Below are positions 20,350 to 27,538 of a stretch of DNA of 27,538 bases, piece by piece (positions within the stretch are counted from its first letter, which is position 1; each line of letters opens with the position of its first letter). A model generated the notes under the pieces. The model was not told the DNA's origin and made no database searches. It saw only the letters and a list, made by a program, of their open reading frames with translations. Position numbers and translations under genes: made by a program. The DNA is from a virus. The stretch lies in IMG/VR virus record IMGVR_UViG_3300040960_002964, positions 1-27,538 of that record. One strand, given 5' to 3'.

Positions 20350-23300
20350 ATGACTTGGACAATACTTAACTCCGTCACGCTAACAAGTGGCAGCAAAGTA
20401 GTAGCCGTATCTTCAGGGCTAACCACTAATATCAAAGTGGGTGATGCGCTTATTCTGGAGGACTTCTCACTGGTTGAAATAGCCGGTGTATTCTCCGGCC
20501 AGTTAGAACTAAAAGACAACTGGACAGACGCCACTCGAACCAACGTGAAAGCCAAGGTCGTCCCCACATTCGGAGACTTCAATGATGCGGTAGAGAAAAT
20601 CCGTCAACTCACCCAAAGCACCATCAATAATTATGAGGCAATGGAAGAGTGGTGGACACAAGAAGGCAGCGTCACATTTGTCGATTACGAAGGTAATGAG
20701 CACACGGTATTAACTGCCAAAGAGATGGAAAAGCAGTGGCTAGAAACACTGGCCACAATGAAACCATACCTGCCTAGTCAAAATGAATTTGCGTCTCGCA
20801 GGGCGATAAACAAAGCGGCTAATAATAATGTCAGTGGTATCGTTAATATGGGTAAGCACTCTATTGACCTTAGCAATAGACCCCATATCAACCAAGGGCT
20901 TTGGACTGTAACCAAAGAAGCCTCTAACAAATTGATTATGGGTCATGTGAATGGGTTAGGTGAGTCTGAAACCGATTTTGCTATGACTTGTATTGCTGGC
21001 GTAATCCACAAGTTAAGTCAAGCTGGCACAGCTGATGAATCCCGAATGCATTTTAACTTTGACATGGCCGATGACGGGACTCGTATCTGGGATAGTTCTG
21101 GTGATGCCCGTGGTACTGGTAGTGGTAGTCTTAACCTACTTACGGATACAGACCCTAAATACGATAACAGTGCTCAAGATGTACATGGTGTAGGCACTGA
21201 GGCTGCAAAAGCAGAGGCAACAAGTCGGGCGTTTGAGGGCGGAGTTAAGAACGGTAATTTCCGATTAGGTGATAATGGGGATTGGTCACAGCTTTACGGT
21301 GGATGGGTAATCACACAAAATGGAGCTTTGCTTAACAGTAGTGATTATCAACCTCTGTATCAAGACGTTGGCTTAGTTAATGGTGGCACATATAAAATCA
21401 GTGTTTATATTGAAGTTATTTCAGGTGCTTTGGATTGTAAAACAACACGTAACGGTGGAGATGTAGTAGATAACATATTCTTAAACATCAATGAATCGGG
21501 TTATTATGAAACTACGGTAACAACCACATCTACACACCCTGAGATAGCCTTCTACAGAACAAGTGCCGTTGGTTCTTTTGAAGGTAGCATTACTCAGGTA
21601 TCTATCAAACCGATAACAGAAGAAGTACGTATCAACCGTCATGATTTGGTTGCAATTGAATACTGGCTGGCATATGTGGATGCTGAGAATCCACAAGTGT
21701 ACAAAGGCGGTGCTGTTCAGAGTCTAGCAACTGATATCAACGGTATACCTACTGTGCCCTCTACTCGTCCTAACAGCTACCACGCATATTATGAAGGTGA
21801 TGAAAATACTTCTGGTAGAGAAGTTGATTTCTTAGCAATTGGTCTAGCTGACCAGATGCGTATAGCAGGTGATAAGACTAACAAAATATATTGGGATGAT
21901 GAGTTCAAAGTCAGGCAGTGGCGTTACCGTGGTAAGACATTTGCTGGTGCTGGTAATGGTGATTGGGACAATATTGATCCTGAACACGGAGCTGATTTAC
22001 GTTTCAGTTCAAGTGTAGCTGTGCTGTCTGTACAAGGTGAGGCAGACGTAGGTAAAGGTTTAATTAGTACGGGATTTAATGAGCAGTTCTATGAAAAGGA
22101 CTCAGCGGGCGTTTTCAAAGCATATAGACAAAGTGGTAATAATAACTCCACGGACAGGTCTCTAAGTACTAGAGCAGTAGACGGTGAATGTTACCTACAG
22201 GTTCTAGGGGTTGTGTCTAGGTTGAACCAAGGTGGTAACGATCTTCGATTTAATGACAGAGGTGCAGCTGGTTTCACTCATGATGGGAGTACCGGTGCGA
22301 TTACTTGGTATGAGTACTTCCTAAGTGGCAACTCTACGACTCGAACGTTCTTGAAGAAGCCTGAAACAGTGCTTGATTGCTTCCTATCTTCTGACTTCGG
22401 AGGTTCTAAGTTTTACGGTGAATCAGGTAACATTAATGGCATTGGTTCGGGTAGACAAGATAAACGTTATTTTGATGCTGTTTACTCTTCAGGGTTAGGA
22501 GGCATGATTGACCTACGATTGTACTGTAAACCTCAAACTAGCAAGTGGGAAGGTATCAAGCAGAAGTACATCAGCAGTTTATTTCGTGGTAAACAGAAGT
22601 TGATCTTCACCAAAGCTATAGGCTCAGGTGTAGCTGTCACAAACTGGAACATTTCAAGTAATACAGCAAACATTGATTTAGGCTCAGAAACTTGGTCAAG
22701 TCTAGGCTTTTCGCAAGGGGACAAAGTTACGCTTGTCGAAGATGTTAGCGGGGTTAAAAGAACTGCTGATGTTTATGGGGAATACACGTTAACAAGCATA
22801 AAGCCATCACAGAGTGATGATAATTTACCAGTTGGTACTCTGATATCTCTTGTAGCAAGTAAAGAGGTCGAAGAATCAGTAAGTGGTAAGTTCGAAGCGA
22901 AGGGTGTAATTGGTGCTCCAAATGATCTATTGCGAATAGATGATCTAAAAGATGGTTGGTATGGCCACTGGATAGGCATGGACAATAAAAGTGTCCATTC
23001 ACTAAATCGTATTGCGTTAGATTCTACTTTTAGCGCTGTATTTAAATCTAGTATCGGTTCCAACTGGCTAACTCGTAGCCATAACAGTTCAGGATGGAAT
23101 CTAAACACAGTAACGAATGAGCTAGAAGTGTCAATTCCATCGGGCTATATCGCGATGGTCTATTACGATGCTTATGCTTATCAAACTGTGCTAAGTACTA
23201 ACCTACCCATTCGGAATGATGGTGGTGGGTTGAGTAAAATGTTGTACAACACATCTGATTACCGAATAGACCATGGTGTTCTCCTCAGTGAGAGTACATT

Positions 23301-23940
23301 AGGTCTTATTAATAAATCAGGTGATGCTGGTAACACTGTTCAATATGGCTCTATAGGTTTAACAGGTGAAGCAATAGTAGGTGATAGTAAATTATCAGAT
23401 CACTCCCTTTACCAACCAACGCATGAACCTGTTTCATTAGGAGAACCTACCAACGACTCAAGCGCAGCTAAGATTCTGTTTAGTTTGGTTGAGGTTAACG
23501 GGTTAGAGTACCTGCAGTTTCATGCTAATAGCATGAGCTGGGATGATAATACGTTCACACCATTGGCCATGACTACATCTATGAGTTCTTTGAATCTAGA
23601 TGAGAAGTACCGCATAGATAATAGTTCACCTATAAACGGTTATTACATTTGCAAGAATAAGACTTTGACTAGCAGTAGCTTTCAGACGAGGTGGGATGAC
23701 GGGTCTTTGACTCAGGACTCTGATGGCAATGTTATTTGGAATAATGGAACGCTAGTGCTTCAGAAAGTCGCACCCGATGGTGATTGGGGTAGTGATAATC
23801 AAGTGAAAGTTCTTAACGGCACTTACACCGATTATAACGATATCACCCAACAGTCCACCATCCACATTGGCTCATTACCCATCGGTTACGCAGATACCAC
23901 ACCTGCAATTGGTGGTTCTGGCGATATTATTCCAGCATAA
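20350..23940 (+). CDS. Large side tail fibre / receptor-binding protein
   Basis: A 1196-residue protein just behind J, where side fibre genes lie in lambda-like phages. The first 140 residues are a short beta domain (VTLTSGSKVVAVSSGL, VGDALILEDFSLVEI) and a helix (FNDAVEKIRQLTQSTINNYEAMEEWW) likely to attach the fibre. Residues about 165-290 contain a tip-like region. Residues about 298-421 look like a jelly-roll carbohydrate-binding module (GGVKNGNFRLGDNGDW ... PLYQDVGLVNGGTYKISVYI ... GSFEGSITQVSIKPI). The remainder is beta-rich, Gly/Ser/Asn-rich, with repeated strands, typical of trimeric fibres, and no known enzyme motif is seen. The end resembles a separate cap (STIHIGSLPIGYADTTPA). Function in receptor or polysaccharide binding is inferred from place and composition. 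Confidence 0.8.
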   Translation: MTWTILNSVTLTSGSKVVAVSSGLTTNIKVGDALILEDFSLVEIAGVFSGQLELKDNWTDATRTNVKAKVVPTFGDFNDAVEKIRQLTQSTINNYEAMEEWWTQEGSVTFVDYEGNEHTVLTAKEMEKQWLETLATMKPYLPSQNEFASRRAINKAANNNVSGIVNMGKHSIDLSNRPHINQGLWTVTKEASNKLIMGHVNGLGESETDFAMTCIAGVIHKLSQAGTADESRMHFNFDMADDGTRIWDSSGDARGTGSGSLNLLTDTDPKYDNSAQDVHGVGTEAAKAEATSRAFEGGVKNGNFRLGDNGDWSQLYGGWVITQNGALLNSSDYQPLYQDVGLVNGGTYKISVYIEVISGALDCKTTRNGGDVVDNIFLNINESGYYETTVTTTSTHPEIAFYRTSAVGSFEGSITQVSIKPITEEVRINRHDLVAIEYWLAYVDAENPQVYKGGAVQSLATDINGIPTVPSTRPNSYHAYYEGDENTSGREVDFLAIGLADQMRIAGDKTNKIYWDDEFKVRQWRYRGKTFAGAGNGDWDNIDPEHGADLRFSSSVAVLSVQGEADVGKGLISTGFNEQFYEKDSAGVFKAYRQSGNNNSTDRSLSTRAVDGECYLQVLGVVSRLNQGGNDLRFNDRGAAGFTHDGSTGAITWYEYFLSGNSTTRTFLKKPETVLDCFLSSDFGGSKFYGESGNINGIGSGRQDKRYFDAVYSSGLGGMIDLRLYCKPQTSKWEGIKQKYISSLFRGKQKLIFTKAIGSGVAVTNWNISSNTANIDLGSETWSSLGFSQGDKVTLVEDVSGVKRTADVYGEYTLTSIKPSQSDDNLPVGTLISLVASKEVEESVSGKFEAKGVIGAPNDLLRIDDLKDGWYGHWIGMDNKSVHSLNRIALDSTFSAVFKSSIGSNWLTRSHNSSGWNLNTVTNELEVSIPSGYIAMVYYDAYAYQTVLSTNLPIRNDGGGLSKMLYNTSDYRIDHGVLLSESTLGLINKSGDAGNTVQYGSIGLTGEAIVGDSKLSDHSLYQPTHEPVSLGEPTNDSSAAKILFSLVEVNGLEYLQFHANSMSWDDNTFTPLAMTTSMSSLNLDEKYRIDNSSPINGYYICKNKTLTSSSFQTRWDDGSLTQDSDGNVIWNNGTLVLQKVAPDGDWGSDNQVKVLNGTYTDYNDITQQSTIHIGSLPIGYADTTPAIGGSGDIIPA

Positions 23941-23950
23941 GGAAACTCAT

Positions 23951-24676
23951 ATGTTTAACAATATCGAGGGAACGCTGGAAAGTGTTCCTGAAGCGCTCAG
24001 AGAGTATTATCAAGAAGTTGTACGTTCAGAGCCAACGGGAAAAACAATAGATAAACCGTTTGAATATCTAGATGAGAATGAGCAACTAGTGGAGCAGTTT
24101 CGTCCTGTTCCTGAATATGTTGATGTTACATACATAGTATTAAAGGACTTTGGTGAGATTCAAGATGGAGTCGCTGCAGTTATGCAGCGAAATGCTCCTC
24201 AAAAACTAGCAGAGAAGTTCTTAGGTTTTATTAATAACGGGATCGATAAAGAGTTTCACGATTCTTATATCGATTGGTTAGAAAAAAAGCCGGTGCAAGA
24301 TGATGAGGTTTTCTATGTAGCTGTTTTCTATGCATCTGAAGATGGTGACACTGAAAATGGAAAAGCGTATTCAGCAGAACTGTTTGATGAAGCCAACAAT
24401 CGCTGGCAATCAGAAGAGCCGATTCGCAAACCTTATAAACAACTTTCAGATTTTCCAGAGTATCGGAAATGGAAGCAATTGCAGGGCGTAGAGTTTGACG
24501 GTGTGATGTGCAGCGCTACCAAATCCGATGCAAACATTAAAATGTACATCGATGACATACGTTCGGGTTTAGAAGTTGAATGGCTATTCAAGAACGGAAA
24601 CACTCTCAAGCTGACCCCAGATAATGTGGAGCAGTTTTACAACATCTGGTTACCGTTTAGGATGTCGTTCTTTTAA
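23951..24676 (+). CDS. Tail-fibre-associated protein with DUF4376-like C-terminus
   Basis: A 241-residue protein starting at ATG 23951 with AAGGAA eight bases upstream; a longer in-frame reading begins inside the fibre gene and has no ribosome site. The N-terminal part (MFNNIEGTLESVPEALREYYQEV, then a Pro/Glu-rich section) resembles the start of proteins encoded after phage tail fibres. The C-terminal 60 residues (GVEFDGVMCSATKSDANIKM ... EVEWLFKNGNTLKLTPDNVEQFYNIW) follow the DUF4376 pattern of a short beta motif, helix, then a W-x-x-xxG-N-xxxLT segment. It is probably a fibre chaperone or a fibre-tip component. It is the last gene of the rightward structural operon; a terminator hairpin follows at 24695. 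Confidence 0.7.
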   Translation: MFNNIEGTLESVPEALREYYQEVVRSEPTGKTIDKPFEYLDENEQLVEQFRPVPEYVDVTYIVLKDFGEIQDGVAAVMQRNAPQKLAEKFLGFINNGIDKEFHDSYIDWLEKKPVQDDEVFYVAVFYASEDGDTENGKAYSAELFDEANNRWQSEEPIRKPYKQLSDFPEYRKWKQLQGVEFDGVMCSATKSDANIKMYIDDIRSGLEVEWLFKNGNTLKLTPDNVEQFYNIWLPFRMSFF

Positions 24677-24692
24677 TTCACTTCGGAATAAA

Positions 24693-24712
24693 AAGAGCCC
24701 TTACGGGCTCTT
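24693..24712. terminator. Convergent terminator between tail operon and minus-strand small gene
   Basis: Stem GAGCCC / GGGCTC (24695-24700 with 24705-24710), TTAC loop, extendable by two A-T pairs. On the minus strand it is followed by a good T-tract (CTTTTTATT); on the plus strand the tail is weaker (TTCACTTT). It overlaps the stop codon of the 53-residue minus-strand gene and ends 16 nt after the last tail gene, so it may serve both directions. Confidence 0.75.
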
Positions 24713-24862
24713 CACTTTACAGTCACATTCCTTCAAAATCTTTATCACTTCCAAAAGCAACTCTTCATTTGATACGCTCATTTCCTCTGATATAACTGAG
24801 CCAGATTGCATTGCGATCATGGCCCACTCCAACCGCCCAATTAATTCTTTTCTTTTTGACAT
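24701..24862 (-). CDS. Small hypothetical protein downstream of sopB
   Basis: A 53-residue protein I do not recognise. It starts ATG at 24862 with AAGGAAG six bases upstream, a strong ribosome site for this window. The sequence begins MSKRKELIGRLEWAMIAMQS and ends ILKECDCKVKSP; it is helical, with no membrane segment and a CDC motif near the end. It lies 171 nt after the 49-residue gene, with an A/T-rich gap that could contain its own promoter. The terminator hairpin covers its stop codon. A moron-type or regulatory function is possible, but nothing shows it. Confidence 0.65.
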   Translation of the reverse strand: MSKRKELIGRLEWAMIAMQSGSVISEEMSVSNEELLLEVIKILKECDCKVKSP

Positions 24863-25033
24863 AACACTTCCTTTTTATTGATTTGCATCTAGCCTACAAC
24901 GACATTTTCAAATGCAACCCCGTGTGGAACTATTTATATCAAATGGTTTTATGATGAGAGTGTTCGCTAAACTGGAAATGAAAGGTGGTGGTAATAGAGT
25001 TATTTTCGACCCCATATACCACCAGCATAAAGG

Positions 25034-25183
25034 CTATTTTAGAATTTGATAGGCAGCTTTAGCTACGGCCACACCAACTCCTTCCTGCTGGCCTTTTAGC
25101 CATTCGATTAGCATCCCTATTTTCAAGTTAGGTAAATCGGCTATTTTTGTATTTCTAATGATGGTAAGATCTTCTTCAGACAT
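25034..25183 (-). CDS. Small hypothetical protein directly downstream of sopB
   Basis: A 49-residue protein, ATG at 25183 with GGAG eight bases upstream. It reads MSEEDLTIIRNTKIADLPN, then LKIGMLIEWLKGQQEGVGVA and VAKAAYQILK: an acidic start followed by two predicted helices. I do not recognise it. It is 70 nt after the sopB stop, beyond a hairpin at 25225-25246. In F and N15 the region behind sopB differs, so this is an accessory gene of this lineage. Transcription could come from the sopAB promoter through the hairpin or from a promoter of its own. Confidence 0.65.
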   Translation of the reverse strand: MSEEDLTIIRNTKIADLPNLKIGMLIEWLKGQQEGVGVAVAKAAYQILK

Positions 25184-25224
25184 AATTGTTACTCCGGCTA
25201 AGGGTTAATTGTTGTGTCACTCGA

Positions 25225-25250
25225 CCCCACTGCTCCAACAGTGGGGTTTT
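25225..25250 (+). terminator. Intrinsic terminator-like hairpin between sopB and the small genes
   Basis: Perfect 8-bp stem CCCCACTG / CAGTGGGG (25225-25232 with 25239-25246), CTCCAA loop, TTTT on the plus strand. The T-tract is on the side that would stop rightward transcripts from entering sopB antisense. On the minus strand the hairpin exists but lacks a T-tract, so sopAB mRNA may partly read through or be end-protected. Confidence 0.7.
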
Positions 25251-25253
25251 GCT

Positions 25254-26192
25254 TTATTGAATAGCTTCTTCTGATAGTGTTCGGCTAATAAACTCCTCTA
25301 TCTTTTCACGAGACTCGTTTGAAATTTTAGGGATCTTAATGGTCGCGTTTCCGTTCTTCACCGTCATTACCGCACCCATGGCCAACTCGGTTTTTTGGGG
25401 CGTGTTTATTACTTTATCTTTGGTCAATAACTCTGTGAACATCTTAATCAGCTCATCAGATGTTCGTTGTGCCTCTGATTTTTGTTCTTTCCATTCATCC
25501 AAAGCTACAACCACATCCACTTGGTCAGCGGTAGGGAATTTTTTGTAGAGTTTTGCCAATCGTTCCCCTTCATTAACACTTAGATCATTTGGACAGGGGA
25601 GGCATTTAATGAACGTTTTTGGTAGTGATGCTGTATCAATATATTTCATTAGCATACGTCGAGACATTTTAAGACTCTTGGCCACTTGCTCTTGGTTGTT
25701 TGCTTGTTCGAGAAGGCGAGTGTAGCGAAGGCCTTTCTCGTAAGCTGAAACACCTTTATATTGATTTCCTAGATCTGATAGGTGACGCATTTGCTCGTCA
25801 GTTAGTTCGCCAACCCAAATGAAATACTGCTTTTGGAAGTGCAGTGATGAAAATCGTCTACGACTTCCCTCAGCGACTTCAATTATACCTGCAGTTTTTC
25901 TCCCGATAGCTGGGTACTTTTGACCATGCTCTTTATATGATTCGGCAATATCAGCAATGGAAAATTCATCAAGTAAGTCTTGGTCCCGTTCATTCTCAAG
26001 AAACACCATGGTGCGTTTTTCAATTTGAATGGGAGGAACCACCACTAGCTTGAAGGGTACATCTTCTCCGAGAATGTTCATTGTCATTGAGTCACCGGCT
26101 TTCAACTTGGTTAGTGACTTCTTATTGCGACCTTGCACTTTTTTCACGCTAACACTGCTTGCTTTTATTTCTGTATTTACATCGCCCCGCAT
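25254..26192 (-). CDS. sopB: Partition protein SopB (F/N15-type ParB), centromere-binding
   Basis: A 312-residue protein (F SopB: 323). It binds sopC-type sites, spreads on DNA and stimulates the SopA ATPase so that plasmid copies are segregated. It aligns with F SopB along its length: ENERDQDLL (F GNERDQELL), PAIGRKTAGIIEVAEGSRRR with the ParB arginine patch GSRRR at 109-113, VGELTDEQMRHLSDLGNQY, SAYEKGLRY, a helix-turn-helix at about 165-190 (QVAKSLKMSRRMLMKYIDTASLPK), and a C-terminal dimerisation domain. The ATG at 26192 is chosen by AGGAGG seven bases upstream, two bases after the sopA stop codon; a longer frame of seven extra residues would lack one. No sopC array follows it. Confidence 0.95.
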   Translation of the reverse strand: MRGDVNTEIKASSVSVKKVQGRNKKSLTKLKAGDSMTMNILGEDVPFKLVVVPPIQIEKRTMVFLENERDQDLLDEFSIADIAESYKEHGQKYPAIGRKTAGIIEVAEGSRRRFSSLHFQKQYFIWVGELTDEQMRHLSDLGNQYKGVSAYEKGLRYTRLLEQANNQEQVAKSLKMSRRMLMKYIDTASLPKTFIKCLPCPNDLSVNEGERLAKLYKKFPTADQVDVVVALDEWKEQKSEAQRTSDELIKMFTELLTKDKVINTPQKTELAMGAVMTVKNGNATIKIPKISNESREKIEEFISRTLSEEAIQ

Positions 26193-26194
26193 GA

Positions 26195-27358
26195 TTAATC
26201 CTCCTCTTTCCACATTGGCTTAATGATATCGTTTAAGATTTCATTGTAAGTGGCATCAAATATTTCAGTTGCGCGTTTCCATGCTGTAGGGCTTGAACGT
26301 TCGCTAGAGTCGGCTTGTTCATATATCGTTGCCATTCGACGTTGTCCTTTGCCTACTTCATCGGTGAAATGCACACCAGCCTCAACAGGAAGCCCAGCCC
26401 AGAATATTTTCATTTCACTTAGATTCTTTAGGCTAGAGCTATTTGGTGCACCTAACTTTGTCGGCAGAACGCGAACATACGGCTCATGAGATACGTCTAA
26501 ACCATCATCCTCATGATAGATGTCTTTTATTAGGCCCATTAGCTGGCAAGTTGAGTTTATGTCGTTGGTTTCTGCTGATGTAGCTATTAAGACAACATCA
26601 CTGGCGCAAATCATGTTTGTCGTCCCAATGCCTAAGTCTGGGTGGCCATCAATGAGAACGATGTCGTAATGGTCTTTTACTCCATCAATACCCGCCTGCA
26701 GCATTTGGTGAGGCTGGTATTCAATTTCTGCGTTGTGAAGTTCACTTTCGATTCGCTGCAGCTGTAGGTTGCTTGGAATAACATCAAGGTTTGGCCAAGA
26801 CGTTTCTTTCACACAATAAGATAGGTCATCCTTCTCACCCAGCATGAATGGAAGAATTGTGTCTGCTTCACTTACATTAATTTCAGGATGAAAACCGAAG
26901 TACATAGATGCATGTGCTTGTGGATCGATATCTACAAGCAAGATCCTATAGCCTTTAAGCGACAGCCACTGGGCAAAGTGGGCGGTAGTTGCTGTTTTCC
27001 AGCTTCCCCCTTTACCACCAGGTACACTCACTGTTATGGCCTCTAAATGTTCTGGTCGCCATGGGTGCGTATTGAATACTGATCGCATATGTTCAATTTG
27101 ATTTAGAGTATAACCAGCACGTATAGGTCGCTGCGCTTTGCTGTCTTTGTAATCTGGTGTTGGTAATCGACCAGCACTTTCAGCTTTGCGTATTGACTCT
27201 GATGTAACACCGCATAACTCTGCTGCTTCGTTAATGCCAAACCTGCGTTTTAATACCCTCTGTTGTGGAGAGTCCCCACCAAACTTCTCTTTAGCCCTAT
27301 CGGACATCCATGTTTGAGCTGCCTTTATATGCTCGCCCATCTGTTGACTTAATGACAT
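26195..27358 (-). CDS. sopA: Partition ATPase SopA (type Ia ParA with N-terminal HTH)
   Basis: A 387-residue protein, matching F SopA in size. The N-terminal part contains a winged HTH (about 40-66, FGINEAAELCGVTSESIRKAESAGRL) used for operator binding and autoregulation. The ATPase has the deviant Walker A KGGSWKT (116-122), Walker A' region LVDIDPQAHASMYFG, LPFMLGEKDDLSYCVK, IVLIDGHPDLGIGT, and the SopA-specific DEVGKGQRRMATIYEQA and IKPMW end; F SopA has nearly the same blocks. ATG at 27358 is chosen for its AAAGGAG ribosome site eight bases upstream; a reading 22 codons longer would begin in the promoter. It forms ATP-dependent complexes on the nucleoid that move SopB-bound DNA. Confidence 0.95.
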   Translation of the reverse strand: MSLSQQMGEHIKAAQTWMSDRAKEKFGGDSPQQRVLKRRFGINEAAELCGVTSESIRKAESAGRLPTPDYKDSKAQRPIRAGYTLNQIEHMRSVFNTHPWRPEHLEAITVSVPGGKGGSWKTATTAHFAQWLSLKGYRILLVDIDPQAHASMYFGFHPEINVSEADTILPFMLGEKDDLSYCVKETSWPNLDVIPSNLQLQRIESELHNAEIEYQPHQMLQAGIDGVKDHYDIVLIDGHPDLGIGTTNMICASDVVLIATSAETNDINSTCQLMGLIKDIYHEDDGLDVSHEPYVRVLPTKLGAPNSSSLKNLSEMKIFWAGLPVEAGVHFTDEVGKGQRRMATIYEQADSSERSSPTAWKRATEIFDATYNEILNDIIKPMWKEED

Positions 27359-27378
27359 GCTTATCGCTCCTTTAATAG

Positions 27379-27438
27379 GTTTGCATAATTTATAGCACAT
27401 TGTTAAAAACATGCAAACTAACAAATTAAAAGCAAACC
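27379..27438 (-). promoter_or_regulatory. sopAB promoter/operator with TTTGC repeats
   Basis: On the minus strand a -35-like TTGCAT (27416-27411) and -10-like TATAAA (27394-27389) are 16 bp apart, upstream of the sopA ribosome site. A perfect 8-bp inverted repeat GTTTGCAT ... ATGCAAAC (27379-27386 with 27411-27418) brackets the promoter, and a third copy of the core (GCAAACC, 27432-27438) lies upstream. SopA of F represses its own promoter through CTTTGC-type repeats, so these TTTGC motifs are the likely SopA operator. Promoter assignment is by eye and the -35 match is weak. Confidence 0.6.
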
Positions 27439-27452
27439 ATTTTGTTGATTAA

Positions 27453-27475
27453 CCTCACAGAATGAGGGGGGTCTT
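27453..27475. other. Short hairpin upstream of the sopAB promoter
   Basis: CCTCA / TGAGG (27453-27457 with 27463-27467) with a CAGAA loop, then a run of G and TCTTT. It is a weak possible terminator insulating the sop promoter. The remaining bases to 27538 show no gene I can support. Confidence 0.25.
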
Positions 27476-27538
27476 TATCTGCTATTGAGTAAGATTAGTA
27501 GAGAAACTAGTCGTTACTTATAGCCCGTTTTTGCTACT

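Noticed and set aside
24624-24881. 85-residue plus-strand open frame after the last tail gene
   Set aside because: It overlaps the fibre-associated gene, runs through the terminator hairpin, and is antisense to the 53-residue minus-strand gene, which has a much better ribosome site.
24863-25253. sopC tandem array behind sopB, as in F
   Set aside because: No direct repeats of about 40 bp and no TGnGAC motifs are present in this interval.
1-27538. tRNA genes, CRISPR arrays, insertion sequences, att sites, integrase or protelomerase
   Set aside because: None seen: no cloverleaf-like or spaced direct repeats, no transposase, recombinase or protelomerase reading frame in the window.

Overview
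The window is part of a lambda-like siphovirus genome that also carries F/N15-type partition genes, so it is best read as a temperate phage-plasmid of the N15 type. Structural genes run in the exact lambda order and almost every product can be aligned from memory with its lambda counterpart. A SopA/SopB pair follows the tail genes. The host is probably a marine gammaproteobacterium such as Vibrio or a relative. That host call rests on the moderate, AT-leaning composition and the general protein style, and is an inference. Protelomerase, replication and immunity genes are not in the window, so linear versus circular prophage cannot be decided here.

Layout. Positions 1-1384 (+) are a lysis block: the 3' part of a GH24 endolysin, an Rz/Rz1 spanin pair with Rz1 starting inside Rz, a 60-residue unknown protein and a small two-helix holin candidate. 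Positions 1385-1690 are noncoding and contain a lambda-type cos site (cosQ, a 12-base cosN and cosB-like repeats). Because cos is internal, the sequence is in joined (prophage, circular or concatemeric) form, with lysis genes at the right virion end and terminase at the left end. Positions 1691-11680 hold terminase (Nu1, A), W, portal B, protease C with an internal Nu3-like scaffold start, D, E, FI, FII, Z, U, V, and G/GT with a -1 frameshift. Positions 11670-20337 hold H, M, L, K, I and J. Positions 20350-24676 hold a 1196-residue side fibre and a fibre-associated protein. On the minus strand, 27358-25254 is a sopAB operon with its promoter/operator, followed by two small genes (49 and 53 residues).

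Most interesting signals. (1) Four copies of a 16-bp near-palindrome, TGCGACTGCRGTCGCA, lie at 555, 1392, 6607 and 17733. They match the F sopC SopB-binding inverted repeat in architecture and in 11-12 of 16 bases. No sopC array follows sopB, so these are proposed as a dispersed centromere; three copies are embedded in genes, always in the same frame (Ala-Thr-Ala-Val-Ala). (2) The large terminase gene has an in-frame TGA at 4038-4040. The same frame then stays open for 34 lambda-A-like codons and ends in a TAATG overlap with W, so the prohead-binding tail of gpA is either lost or made by readthrough. (3) A C CCA AAG slippery heptamer directly abuts the G stop codon and should produce gpGT. (4) Intrinsic-terminator hairpins fused to ribosome binding sites separate D, E, FI and FII.

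How the parts work together: SopA, SopB and the dispersed sites keep the prophage as a stable low-copy replicon. After induction, terminase cuts at cos and fills proheads built from B, C/Nu3, D and E. Connectors W, FI and FII join these to a tail of U, V, GT, H, M, L, K, I and J with side fibres. Holin, endolysin and spanins then release the virions.
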